A stretch of DNA of 64,000 nucleotides from Ridgeia piscesae. Taxonomy: Eukaryota > Annelida > Polychaeta > Sabellida > Siboglinidae. Of this stretch, positions 35,601-47,642 are shown piece by piece. The notes under the pieces were generated by a model. That model searched no databases and had not been told where the DNA came from. It saw nothing but the letters and a program-made list of their open reading frames with translations. The first letter of the stretch is position 1; each line of letters starts with the position of its first letter. The DNA lies in the NCBI GenBank assembly GCA_025642075.2, contig JAODUO010000419.1, positions 505,001 to 569,000 on the forward strand, in the 5' to 3' direction. A program made the translations under genes and the position numbers.

Positions 35601-37369
35601 GCGACTCTGCTCGTCCAGCCCGTCGATGATCGTAGTCACGTAGATCATCAGCCTGTGTGAACACACAGATCGTCATACAATGTAGGCATGTCACATCATC
35701 ACATGTGTTCACATTACATAAATTGCCTTCATCATCATCATAAAGTAGCATGTGCATTATTATACAATATAAACGATTACAAAGATTGTCAACATGTAAC
35801 ATAAAAATCAGCTTATATATATCGTATAGATCATCAACTGGTGACACTGATCCTCCTATATCAAGAAACTACACATACCATCATCACGTATAATATAAGC
35901 CACCACACAGATCATCCTGTATACATGTCGCACAGATGGTCACCCTGTGACAACAACTACCAGGAACACACTCTGTACACATGTGCCTGGCCGGACACAA
36001 GTGTTAAACCTAAGTACTGCTACATAGATTCAATAACCTACTTCACTGTCAATGGTACATTGCATAGGTCAGGTTATACAAGACAGTTGTCTGACTGTTA
36101 GATCACAGCATCTCCTGACTAATTATACAATTAGATCTTGTTTCTTCAAAGAAACACTGCAACTAATTGGTTGGGTGAAAATCACATGATAGGCACTGGT
36201 AAAAAAGGCTATGTCATTACATTTTGATCAGTCTCCCAGCTTTAGGTTAGGCACAATAATTATCATTATAATAAGTTGTACCTTCAACCAACTTTATCGT
36301 CCTCATATTCACAACACAACAGTGACAATAAGGCAAACATTGTTATTCAGCAAGGTAAGGTTACCTAACTGTGACAATAAGACAAACGTTGTTATTCAGC
36401 AAGGTAAGGCTACCTAACTGTGACAATAAGACAAATGTTGTTATTCAGCAAGGTAAGGCTACCTAACTGTGACAATAAGACAAATGTTGTTATTCAACAA
36501 GGTAAGGTTACCTAACTGTGACAATAAGACAAATGTTGTTATTTAGCCAGGTAAGGTTACCTGTCAGGCCACGGGATACAGAGGAACTGGTTCCACCAGC
36601 GAGTGACGACCACCGCAACGTAGAAGCCGAGAATGAACGAGAGAGGGATGAGACTCGTGAACGCCTCGCAATACAGGGCGATTCTCTCAAACATCCTACA
36701 ACACAATTATATAATGTATATAATAAAAATTACAATTATTATAATACAGTTTAGGCTTTTTATTTTATAATGATTAAGGTTTAGACACCATTTTAATAAG
36801 CTTTTTTCTTCTATTCTTCTACTATTTTATTTATATATTTTACGAGCACTCCAAATTAATTTCCATTTTGGGATAATAAAGTTTTATTGTATTGTATATT
36901 GTTCTGTACATACGAGGATACTCTACCTATAGAACTCTCATTAAAGAAACACATTAAGATGGTGGTCACATAAGTTTACCATATAAAGACTGTGAGGTAA
37001 TACATGGCAGTCATTTGATCATCGATGTGTACTTGAGTGGAAATAAATTTCTGTATTTTGAAAATGTCTTATTTTAATTGTAGGCCTGTGACTATATACT
37101 GCAGACATGTTATGAAGTGCTCTGAAAGCGTTACAGATTCACAAAGACAGAGGCCTATCATCATCATCATTAAGCAGACCCTTAAAGTACCTCATCTGTT
37201 GCTGTGAGAGTGCCAGTCGGTAGATGATGCTGACTAGCAGGTAAATAAGGCAGAAGATGAGCATCTCCTTGTACATGAGTTTGTAGATGCTGCCCTTCCA
37301 GAAGAGGAGCAGGCGTGAGAATCCACCGAGGCGGGCATTGGCCACGCGCCCCGTGTAAGTGATTGTCAT
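29727..37369 (-). CDS. Bestrophin, calcium-activated anion channel, 9 coding exons
   Basis: Bestrophins are pentameric plasma-membrane or ER Cl-/HCO3- channels gated by cytosolic Ca2+. Coding exons in transcript order: 37369-37191, 36695-36561, 35652-35486, 34326-34172, 33703-33626, 33173-33021, 32085-32005, 31367-31213 and 30591-29727, total 655 aa, all phases matching. The N-terminus is [20 protein letters not shown], the family's invariant start. The neck residues I76, F80 and F84 are present, and RWWNQ follows. The Ca2+ clasp GEDDDDFE falls at residues 299-306, the same numbering as human BEST1. The last exon encodes about 287 residues of Ser/Pro/Val-rich, probably disordered tail. The aperture position 205 appears to be Tyr. 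A 5' UTR part of exon 2 runs to 37477 (acceptor CCAG), and a non-coding first exon probably ends at 39296. I cannot assign BEST1-4 orthology. Confidence 0.95.
30825..30965. repeat. Dispersed repeat copy, related to 9703-9790
   Basis: GTGGGATCTTTTACTTCCCC, then TAGACACCAG, TTAGTCTCTTCAGAAAGACA and AATGAGATTGCC match the copy near 9.7 kb in order and spacing. AATGAAACTGCCCAAATCTC near 31901 may be a third, partial copy. All three lie in non-coding DNA, and this one is in bestrophin intron 8. Confidence 0.55.
32619..32661. repeat. (TA)n(TG)n microsatellite
   Basis: A TA run of about 26 bases passes directly into a TG run of about 16 bases, in bestrophin intron 6. Confidence 0.9.
34763..34963 (-). 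other. Possible unexplained exon in bestrophin intron 3
   Basis: On the minus strand a T-rich acceptor ending TTTCAG and a donor GTAAAG bracket exactly 201 bases that are open in one frame (67 codons, beginning [18 protein letters not shown]) with G/C-rich third positions. Upstream the frame stays open back to an ATG at 35060-35062. It matches no bestrophin segment, and exons 3 and 4 already join perfectly across it. If included between them, the frame reaches TAG after about 45 codons, so it would act as a truncating cassette. It could also belong to a nested gene or be chance. Confidence 0.3.
36321..36560 (-). repeat. 49-bp tandem array abutting a bestrophin donor site
   Basis: Five units starting GTGACAATAAG at about 36322, 36371, 36420, 36469 and 36518 end exactly at the donor of the exon that spans 36561-36695. 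Every unit contains AGGTAAGGTTACCT or a close variant, whose minus-strand reading AGGTAACCTTACC matches the true donor, CAG then GTAACC. Three inner units are almost identical. Confidence 0.93.
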
Positions 37370-39295
37370 CCTCTCAAACAGTCGACACTGTCACAAGTGA
37401 GGGAGCAGCCAGTGTTGGCTTGGTGCGGCTACACGCCACAAGGCTGCGTCTGACGCCGACGCTGCATTACGACAAACCTGGAAGGAAGAATTCACCACTG
37501 TTAGACAACCACACAGGTGTTCTGTTGGCTAATATTTATTAGCAGGAAGTTCACTGAATCGGTTGTTCGCTTTCTTAATTTGTAGTCAGAATTGTGAGAA
37601 CCTGTTTGGGATGTAAAAGAACCACTGAGGACGACAAGCACCCTGGCAGTAACTACCCTCAGTGCCAGCATGGAAACGTCGGCTTAGTGTAAATGTTTTG
37701 AACAAGACTTACTAATTCAATGAAACCTTATGAGATCATAACATTGTAATCACAGTAGTATATACAGACTACTCTACCGGTAATCAGTTAATAGTACCGT
37801 GCCTAGTGCTGGAAACAACTAGAAACTAAAAACAAGAAACCATCCAACGTTAAGGGAAAGTGTAGGGGTCACCATTCAAATATGTATTTAAACTAATTCA
37901 GAATCTGATTATTTTACACCCAATCTGGTGTAAATCTAAACAGAGGATTGGTATCTTGTGACATCTACAAGTCAATGTGATCTACGCTATATCCTACATC
38001 CACATCCTACATGAACTGGCAATCATAACACTTACTTGAATGCCAGGTAAATCTTGTAACAGGCCTTCCAAACAATGTACTCCCTATTTAATGTTGATGC
38101 ATCCACAACAAAATATATACAACTGAGAGAGACGTGTGTGCCTCGTGTTATATACCACAAAATGGCAAACAACACATATATTAAATACCAACATTGCATC
38201 ATACACTGGAGAGCCATGCCAATCAAGTGACCAACCCAGCTCTCTGAACGAGCTTGAATAAGAGTTTGGATGAGGCTTCTTTACGGCAACAGCTGTTAGG
38301 TAACTATTGCATTCCATATGGGATATCATTGAGCCAGCGCAGAGAAATAAACTATCCCCTCCCAGTTATCCCTTCCCACATAACCCAACTTTCTGCACTC
38401 TTGTTCCCAACAGAGTTCCATATGGGATTGTTGCCGCTGATGGTGTACTTGCAAAAAGATGTGCGGCACCCAGATGTTTGTCAATAATCTATCACGTGCA
38501 CATGAAAGCAGATGACAGTGACTATGCATAGCACTGCCCGTAAATGCGTCATTACAGTGGCGTGTTTTTACACGGAACAGCTTGAACCTGGCTAAGGACA
38601 ACTGCGTACAGCTATGCCACTGCGACTGATAAATCAATACATTGCTCCATGAAGCGTGCTAGGTTCATGATATATCACAGAGATGGCTCACTCGACCGCT
38701 GGCCTGAGACCACCAGGTCAGATTGCAATAATCATAAACAGAAGTCACATGTCCACAAGGCGACCAATATGCATTCTCTTGACACACAGATTTGAAGCTT
38801 TGGTCTTATAGATGACAACAACCAAAAATTAAAACAATTTATAGTTATGTTTGACATGCATTCTATTCGACCACTAAATGGAGAATATTACCAGGCCCAA
38901 CTGATTGTTTTTTGCTTCCATTGTGCAAATTGTAAAGAGTTCAGCAAATTGCTGACCAAAAAGTGAATATGTCCATCTCTTAGAGCGACATGTTGTCAAG
39001 GGTTGTCATTATTGTTTGAGGTGAAACAAAATATTATTGAAAACTGGTACCGTCTGGCACCAGCTTATAAACAAACACCTTATGATTTATTAGCAATTAT
39101 TGGACATGTTATACATTTATCAGAAAAATATAAGACATATCTACAAACCTCTTGATGCATGATAGTTGATATGGCCTGATCAAATAAATTAAAGTTTATA
39201 TAGAATAATATATTATATATAAACAAACACAACAACTATCACCAACTCAAACGTACGTGCCAGCAGATGTCGGTGAGGTTACAAAAGTGTCTTAC

Positions 39296-39395
39296 CTGTC
39301 ACTACAGGTGCTCAGTGGAGAGTGTGAACTCCTCAAAGTAGCTATAACTCATCACAGGAGGTGAGATGGTTGTAGAACTTCATGCTGAGTGACGC
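39296..39395 (-). other. Probable non-coding first exon of the bestrophin
   Basis: On the minus strand GTGACAG is followed by a good donor GTAAGA (GT at 39295-39294), about 30-130 bases downstream of a TATA-like word. It could splice to the acceptor at 37478-37479, whose exon carries the start codon. The upstream limit is estimated from TATA spacing; no transcript evidence exists. Confidence 0.45.
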
Positions 39396-39420
39396 CGTTC
39401 TGATGATGGGGGGTGCTTAT

Positions 39421-39428
39421 ACTTTATA
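39421..39428 (-). promoter_or_regulatory. TATA-like box of the bestrophin promoter
   Basis: Minus-strand TATAAAGT stands in a locally G/C-richer region (CGCGCCC near 39467) just upstream of the proposed first exon. The spacing to that exon is suitable for a start site near 39395. This is inference from sequence alone. Confidence 0.4.
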
Positions 39429-39765
39429 GCAAGTGCCTCTACACTTGACTCTATTCGCTCACTACACGCGCCCGCCTTCCGACAGTGCCCCCTAGCGGCA
39501 GCCTCTCAGGTCAAGCGACCATCAGCACCAGGCCCTGCAACATAAAACATGATAACTGATGCATGAGGATTCTCTTGGCGACGGTGCAAACAAGACAACA
39601 ACTCATAATAGTCTAGCTGCTCTCGAGCTCTGAATAATTCAACCACTGATGCTAACAGTAGTTGCAAAGAGTAGAATCTGCAGCCAACACATTCAAAAAC
39701 GAAGTGTTCAGAAGCGTGAAATTCATTCCATCCAAACAATAATGTTCTATTCATAATAACAATTG

Positions 39766-40012
39766 ACTTCTATTGCACCTAATAAAAGCCACAGGTCAAT
39801 ATTCTCAGGAACATGAGCAAAGTGGTGAAAGCAGAAAGGAATCAATACAATGAACAGCACTATACAGTGAACAGAAGAGTCTGATAAACAGTTACATAAT
39901 CGTGTTCAAATAGTTCGCATGCGTGCACAATTTCTGCACCTGTAAAAACCTAGCTGTGGCCTTTGTGAGTGCCATTTCTTTCTAGTACGTTCTACTAGAA
40001 TTTTGAGACGCC
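39766..40012 (+). repeat. Dispersed repeat pair, copy A
   Basis: The series GACTTCTATTGCACC, AATAAAAGCCACAGG, ACTATACAGTGAACA, TGTTCAAATAGTTCGCATG, GCACAATTTCTGCACC and GAGTGCCATTTC recurs in order in copy B at 40998-41236. Many substitutions separate the copies. No open frame or terminal repeat is visible. Both lie upstream of the bestrophin promoter. Confidence 0.75.
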
Positions 40013-40997
40013 CTGTGTTGTGTATTGACAGAAAAAAGTCAGACAGCTCATAAAACAGTTGTTGACATGCACACAGAGTTCTTGCATATTTGTGGTACTG
40101 CTGTCAGCCACGGTCCAGTTAAACAGCAATGTCAGTGTAATATATACCACACATACTGAACGTGTTAGAGTCAGTACAAAGAGTGCACCCAGTTACTTTG
40201 CTGGGCACCTTAGCAACCTTTCTAGAATGTTGTCCAGTTGTCTGGTACTTAATGACAGTAGGCAGTGGAACAACCAGAGGGACACATATCATTACCGAGA
40301 TAGACTTCATACAACTTTACTACATGTTCAATGCAGGCCTACAGGGGTATTCAAAAGGATATGAATCTATTTGTCACAACCGACTACATACATATATATT
40401 TTGATCTTATCATGTCAGCGCAGGTAACACTGTACATAGTAACCGTAATATCAAATGGAAACCTTCGTTTAGGTGGGATCTATTTCCACAGCTTGTAAAA
40501 TGACCTATCCTAGTTCATAAACAAGACATTGTGGTCTGAAAAAACCATGCCAAACTACACGAATGTGTTCACTAGATTTGCTGCCTTAGTAAAGGAAATG
40601 CTCCAGGTCTAATTCTGCTGTACAAATTAAAACAGACAGATTCCTGTGGTGATCGAGGTCCATGGCTTTGCCACAATCCTCAAGTCAGTTATCACGTGGA
40701 AGCAGTGCTTAAAAACAGATGTCTCAGGACCACCTGCTCTCCGTGCAACTTACATAATTCACTGTTCATCAAATGTGAACATTTATATCAAATGTGAACA
40801 TTTATAGCAATGTACGTCAATCCAGACAAAATATATTCTGATTTTTCTGTGAACCAAGATCACATACTGTTCAAGGTAGTAATCTATACCTGTATTAACG
40901 ATTTTGAATCACAGTAGTTGGGCAGAATCACAATGACGGTTACATTCCAATACCATTGTGATCACAACTCAGTTCCACACATTCCATCGAATACTGA

Positions 40998-41236
40998 CTT
41001 CTATAGCACCCAATAAATGCCACAGGTTTATACCCTCGGACAAAGTAGTGAAAAAAGAAAAGATCGCTAGGCAGTGAAAAGCAGTATACAGTGAACATCA
41101 ACAACATAGCAATGTTCCATTATATAAATGTTCAAACAGTATGCACATATACATGCAATGCAATTTTTGCACCAGTAAAATCTGGTTTTGGGAGTGGCAT
41201 TTCCATATTTAGTATCTTTTACTATAATTTTAAAAT
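40998..41236 (+). repeat. Dispersed repeat pair, copy B
   Basis: This copy has the matching words GACTTCTATAGCACC, AATAAATGCCACAGG, AGTATACAGTGAACA, TGTTCAAACAGTATGCA, GCAATTTTTGCACC and GAGTGGCATTTC. It begins 1.23 kb from copy A in the same orientation, so it could be a local duplication or two insertions of one element. Confidence 0.75.
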
Positions 41237-42549
41237 ACCAATACCTACTATTGACAAAATCACAGAATTATGAATGCACATTACAAGCAGGAAAGCACAC
41301 CCAAACCATAACCACCAAAATGTTGCCACCAAGTCACCCCAAATACTGAACGAAAGGCATTGCATCAGACACCTGACTCATTGCTCAGTAGATATACTTG
41401 GGTGTGGCTGGCAATAAAAAGTCTATGTACAATGACACTTAGCAGACAGAATTTGATGTCACAAACATGTGTGTGTGTGTGTGATCTCCATCCTTTATCA
41501 ATCTGACATTTATGGATATAAATTTCTGACACCTTCAAATTTTTAACCACTGTTTTAGTAAACTTGTATCTGTATCTTTTAATTAATCACCAAGTCCATG
41601 CTGAATATCGTGACAATGATGTTGGTTGTTCTATTAGTATTGCATAGACCTAGCTAAAGCAGTGATCAAACCATAAATTGTGAGACGTCCTTTGCATTAA
41701 CTAGTGAAGCTTCAAGAATGTTCTATACAGATTAGGTGCTGCTAGAGGGGAATATTGCCTTTCTATATTGCTCAGTGTTGTCGCTAATGTGTTTATATCT
41801 ATAAGAGGGAATTAAGCATGTTACATAATTACAAATTGTCACATTTCTTATATAAATGTATGGCCTTTAGAAGCATCAAACGAACGTAATGCATACATTA
41901 AGATTATTTATGAAACACACTGAACTGAATAAAACCTTAAATATTAATACGTACACCTTTTAGTCATACATTCGATTGTTCTTATAACTGAAATATATCA
42001 ATAATTTATTTTTTATTTTTTATATGCTATATCTTGGATTGTGTGCTATTTTTACTCAATATATAGTGATATACTGAATATTTAAGCCTTCCAAGATCAA
42101 GTACTATAATGACACTTCGTTAGTTTTGGGCTGAGTGTAACATATCCATTTCTGGGAAGACGCGATACTCGTCGATCGCCGCATCGGCAGTCGGTCTTCC
42201 ATTTTAGAAATGTTTAGAAATTGTTCTTGTCAATAATATTAATTATTAATTTAAGAATTATAACTGGCACATCCTTCATTTGTACATATGCACAATATTA
42301 TGCTATTATCAGCCACATCGTGCACAAGAAAACTAAAGAAGACGCGTCTGTCAAAACTGACAGCAACACAACATGACACTGACAGGTAATCTGCTGCCGT
42401 GGTCAGTGGCAGTGCCCAGCGATACCTCTTTGCTTTGCCGCCGTCGTCCCGTCAAGCCCCGCTGCACCGTCAACATCAAAGCCGCCACCTAAAATAGCCT
42501 GTGCAAAGTACACCAAACAAAAATACCAGCAGCGCAGCACTCGACTTAC

Positions 42550-42730
42550 TGATCCGGCCGTCTGTCTTTGTCAACTGTGTTTCCAGCGTTTCCTTCGCAT
42601 CGCCAGCTCGTATCTGAAACTGGTTCCAACCAGATAGGCCTGGATTTGCCGAGATCAGCTGATCGCCTATAAACATTGCTAATGAAGTGACGTAAATGCA
42701 CGGCGCTGATTGGCTCACTGTGGCCACCAA
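42550..42730 (-). other. Possible first exon of an unidentified minus-strand transcript
   Basis: On the minus strand GACGGCCGGATCA is followed by a strong donor GTAAGT (GT at 42549-42548). It lies downstream of a CpG-rich block with GCGCGC words near 42732-42749, which looks promoter-like. An ATG at about 42679 opens a frame beginning MFIGDQLISANPG that stays open to the donor. I found no following exon, so it may be 5' UTR of the bestrophin, a non-coding RNA, or chance. Confidence 0.3.
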
Positions 42731-42749
42731 TTGCGCGCAACGGCGCGCT

Positions 42750-44290
42750 ATAATTTTAGATCGAAAAAAGCGAAGGTATCTCTTGTCTGATATTTGTACT
42801 ATACGAAAGATTGGTACTGATGGTATTTAATATTTCAGAAAATTACTAGACAGTCTTCCGTATCATCGGCTTCGCTTACTAGGCATCGGCTACGCCTACG
42901 GCTACGGCACACGAGACGTTGTATACGGCTGTGACGCACGCCACTTGCCACGTTCAGTGTTTTGGAGAGCGTCAATTTTTTGGCGAGCCTGAACTTGAAT
43001 GTGGGCATTTTTCGGGCAACTGAATGTTTTTTGGGGCGTCAAAGTTTTGGGAAACTTCAAAGGGGTGACATTTTAGGGGTTTTGCGAGCCTCATGTGCAA
43101 TTGGGGTGCAAATAAAGCGATTTAGAGAATAATAATTCAGACCTCGGCCTCCTTGTTCCGATATCAATATTCAGGCGTGGTCGGGGCGGTACGTAACAAC
43201 TAACCCGGGCATGTACATTTTCACAGAAGATACTTTATCTTATATTTGTAATAATGCTAATTATCGACTTATATTGTTTATATCCCATTTATAAATATTG
43301 GAGGGTTCGGTCTGCAGATTCAACCCTTGAGGCTGCAATTTTTTACAAACCTTCAGTTGTCCCACTCCCACAGGAGGTTCCCAAGTAACCCCCTAATAAG
43401 GTCTACACACCTTCTTTGACACCACGAGAGTATATGTGGGCAGATCAATCATTTAAAGTGCTACCCACACGTGTACAGGTTTATGCCGAGTATAGGTCCA
43501 CCAGCAGGCGTCCATATACACCCATCGCACCCTAGCCCGCGGCGTGACGTTGCAAGTAGACCATAACTCCGCTACGGCTACGATTAGCTACATCCGCAAA
43601 GTAACATTACATCATCAGGTATAAGAGTCAACAGTCATTGTGCGGTTTCAGCCGACGGCCGTTTGTGCTGATCTGTGTCTACCAACGATGTAGCACTCCC
43701 TGAACCCACCACAAATAATTAATTCCATAAATAAAGCAAACCACAACTAAGACCCCACGTCACGCCGAGCCAATTACGAAATGCACCAGCAACTCTCTGA
43801 ACAAAACGTTATCTCATGGGCGTCAGTGCACGAAAGTGTTTTCAGTCCTTCTTGTATCAAACCACAAGATCGAAATTAGTGTGACATAACCTGTTTGACC
43901 CGTGTACAAAATCACTCCCGAGTCAGAAGAGAACAACAGTCGGCTCTGTTCCGTTTTTGCGGAGGCGCCCGCGGGTAAGCAACGACAAGGGATTCGTTGT
44001 TGTGTCCGATTGCGCCAACACTAACAAAGGATCGACCTGTGGGAAGTTATAAGGCATAACACTAGTACACATGAGAAACAGTGGCATGCCGTGTGTAGTT
44101 TATCTGCACAATAATTAATTGGTGTCGGAACACAGTGGGTGTCGGAAGGTGAGGCTCAACTGCACCTAGCCGAGATTCACTTAAAAACTCACCATGAAGT
44201 TCTTCAAAAACCTCAAATTGCACGCCCCATCGAGGCTCTAAAAACGAATTGAGGCTTTAAAAACAATTCCTTATTCACAATCTCGAGACC
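42750..44290. other. No gene recognised
   Basis: This is fairly G/C-rich unique DNA. A short imperfect repeat of GGCTACG and GCCTACG words lies at about 42885-42906. Frames are short and no family motif was seen. A minus-strand donor-like CATG, GTGAGT near 44193 has no convincing exon attached. Confidence 0.5.
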
Positions 44291-44294
44291 TCTC

Positions 44295-47200
44295 ATCTCC
44301 CTCAATGATTGATCTGAGTGAGGATGACTGATCTGAGAGAGGATGACTGATCTGAGAGAGGATGACTGATCTGAGAGAGGATGACTGACATGAGAGAGGA
44401 TAACTGACATGAGAGAGGATGACTGATCTGAGAGAGGATTATTGACCTGAGAGCGATGGCTGATATGCGCGAGGATGACTGATCTGAGAGAGGATGACTG
44501 ATCTGAGAGAGGCTGACTGATCTGAGAGAGGATGGCTGATCTGAGAGAGGCTGACTGATCTGAGAGAGGATGGCTGATCTGAGAGAGGATGGCTGATCTG
44601 AGAGAGGCTGACTGATCTGAGAGAGGATGGCTGATCTGAGAGAGGATGACCGATCTGAGAGAGGATGGCTGATCTGAGAGAGGATGGCTGATCTGAGAGA
44701 GGATGGCTGATCTGAGAGAGGATGACCGATCTGAGAGAGGATGACCGATCTGAGAGAGGATGACTGATCTGAGAGAGGATGACCGATCTGAGAGAGGATG
44801 GCTGATCTGAGAGAGGATGACTGATATGAGAGAGGATGACTGATCTGAGGGAGGATGACTGATATGAGGGAGGATGACTGATCTGAGAGAGGATGACTGA
44901 TCTGAGGGAGGATGACTGATATGAGGGACGATGACTGATCTGAGAGAGGATGACTGATCTGAGGGAGGATGACTGATCTGAGAGAGGATGACTGATCTGA
45001 GGGAGGATGACTGATATGAGGGACGATGACTGATCTGAGAGAGGATGACTGATCTGAGGGAGGATGACTGATGTGAGAGAGGATGACTGATCTGAGAGAG
45101 GATGACTGATCTGAGAGAGGATGACTGATCTGAGAGAGGATGACTGATCTGAGGGAGGATCACTGATCTGAGAGGGATGCTGATCTGAGAGAGGATGACT
45201 GATCTGAGAGAGGATGACTGATCTGAGAGAGGATGACTGATCTGAGAGAGGATGACTGATCTGAGAGAGGATGACTGATCTGAGAGAGGATGACTGATCT
45301 GAGAGAGGATGACTGATCTGAGAGAGGATGACTGATCTGAGAGAGGATGACTGATCTGAGAGAGGATGACTGATCTGAGAGAGGATGACTGATCTGGGGA
45401 GGATGCTGATCTAGAGAGACTGATCTGAGAGAGGATGGCTGATCTGAGAGAGGATGACTGATCTGAGAGAGGATGACTGATCTGAGAGAGGATGGCTGAT
45501 CTGAGAGAGGATGACTGATCTGAGAGAGGATGACTGATCTGAGAGAGGATGGCTGATCTGAGAGAGGATGACTGATCTGAGAGAGGATGACTGATCTGAG
45601 AGAGGATGGCTGATCTGAGAGAGGATGGCTGATCTGAGAGAGGATGACTGATCTGAGAGAGGATGGCTGATCTGAGAGAGGATGGCTGATCTGAGAGAGG
45701 CTGACTGATCTGAGAGAGGATGGCTGATCTGAGAGAGGCTGACTGATCTGAGAGAGGATGACTGATCTGAGAGAGGATGGCTGATCTGAGAGAGGCTGAC
45801 TGATCTGAGAGAGGATGGCTGATCTGAGAGAGGGCTGAAGGGGCTGATCTGAGAGAGGTGCTGATCTGAGAGAGGTGCTGATCTGAGAGAGGATGACTGA
45901 TCTGAGAGAGGATGGCTGATCTGAGAGAGGATGACTGATCTGAGAGAGGATGGCTGATCTGAGAGAGGATGGCTGATCTGAGAGAGGATGGCCTGATCTG
46001 AGAGAGGATGGCTGATCTGAGAGAGGATGACTGATCTGAGAGAGGATGACTGATCTGAGAGAGGATGACTGATCTGAGAGAGGATGACTGATCTGAGAGA
46101 GGATGACTGATCTGAGAGAGGATGACTGATCTGAGAGAGGATGCTGATCTGAGAGAGGATGACTGATCTGAGAGAGGATGACTGATCTGAGAGAGGATGA
46201 CTGATCTGAGAGAGGATGACTGATCTGAGAGAGGATGACTGATCTGAGAGAGGATGACTGATCTGAGAGAGGATGACTGATCTGAGAGAGGATGACTGAT
46301 CTGAGAGAGGATGACTGATCTGAGAGAGGATGACTGATCTGAGAGAGGATGACTGATCTGAGAGAGGATCACTGATCTGAGAGAGGATCACTGATCTGAG
46401 AGAGGATGACTGATCTGAGAGAGGATGACTGATCTGAGAGAGGATCACTGATCTGAGAGAGGATGACTGATCTGAGAGAGGATGACTGATCTGAGAGAGG
46501 ATGACTGATCTGAGAGAGGATCACTGATCTGAGAGAGGATGACTGATCTGAGAGAGGATCACTGATCTGAGAGAGGATCACTGATCTGAGAGAGGATGAC
46601 TGATCTGAGAGAGGATGACTGATCTGAGAGAGGATCACTGATCTGAGAGAGGATGACTGATCTGAGAGAGGATGACTGATCTGAGAGAGGATCACTGATC
46701 TGAGGGAGGATCACTGATCTGAGGGAGGATCACTGATCTGAGAGAGGATCACTGATCTGAGAGATGATGACTGATCTGAGGGAGGATCACTGATCTGAGA
46801 GAGGATCACTGATGTGAGAGAGGATCACTGATCTGAGAGAGGATGACTGATCTGAGAGAGGATCACTGATCTGAGAGAGGATCACTGATCTGAGAGAGGA
46901 TCACTGACCTGAGAGAGGATGACTGATCTGAGAGAGGATCACTGATGAGAGAGAGAATCACTGATCTGAGAGAGGATCACTGATGAGAGAGAGGATCACT
47001 GATCTGAGAGAGGATCACTGATGAGAGAGAGAATCACTGATCTGAGAGATGATGACTGATCTGAGAGAGGATCACTGATCTGAGAGAGGATGACTGATCT
47101 GAGAGAGAGGATGACTGATCTGAGGGAGGATCACTGATCTGAGAGAGGATCACTGATGTGAGAGAGGATCACTGATCTGAGAGAGGATCACTGATCTGAG

Positions 47201-47642
47201 AGAGGATCACTGATCTGAGGGAGAATCACTGATCTGAGAGAGGATCACTGATGTGAGAGAGGATCACTGATCTGAGGGAGGATCACTGATCTGAGAGAGG
47301 ATCACTGATCTGAGAGAGGATCACTGATCTGAGGGAGGATCACTGATCTGAGAGAGGATCACTGATCTGAGGGAGGATCACTGATCTGAGAGAGGATCAC
47401 TGATGTGAGAGAGGATCACTGATCTGAGAGAGGATCACTGATCTGAGGGAGGATCACTGATCTGAGAGAGGATCACTGATGTGAGAGAGGATCACTTATC
47501 TGAGAGAGGATGACTGATCTGAGAGAGAATCACTGATCTGAGAGATGATGACTGATCTGAGAGAGGATCACTGATCTGAGAGAGGATCACTGATCTAAGA
47601 GAGGATCACTGATGTGAGAGAGGATCACTGATGTGAGAGAGG
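44295..47642. repeat. 3.3-kb satellite of 19-bp units
   Basis: About 175 tandem copies carry the core CTGATCTGAGAGAGGAT plus two bases. Because 3 x 19 = 57 bases, it reads open on the minus strand for hundreds of codons (19-residue period, SHPLSDQSSSLRS), but no start context or gene signature supports translation. Variants cluster in blocks: GATGACT units dominate 44.30-44.46, 45.06-45.41 and 46.02-46.37 kb; mixed GATGGCT, GGCTGACT and GATGACC units occupy 44.46-44.83 and 45.42-46.01 kb; GATCACT units dominate 46.37-47.64 kb. Every intact unit carries a GATC site. Confidence 0.97.

Noticed and set aside
44180..44240. Minus-strand donor-like CATG, GTGAGT next to the satellite
   Set aside because: The attached frame is short, stops quickly and has no partner exon, so the donor word alone is not enough.
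44213..46695. 719-, 345- and 108-residue minus-strand open frames with a SHPLSDQSSSLRS repeat
   Set aside because: The 19-residue period is exactly three 19-bp satellite units, frames restart wherever a unit has an indel, and no promoter, signal or family motif supports a gene.
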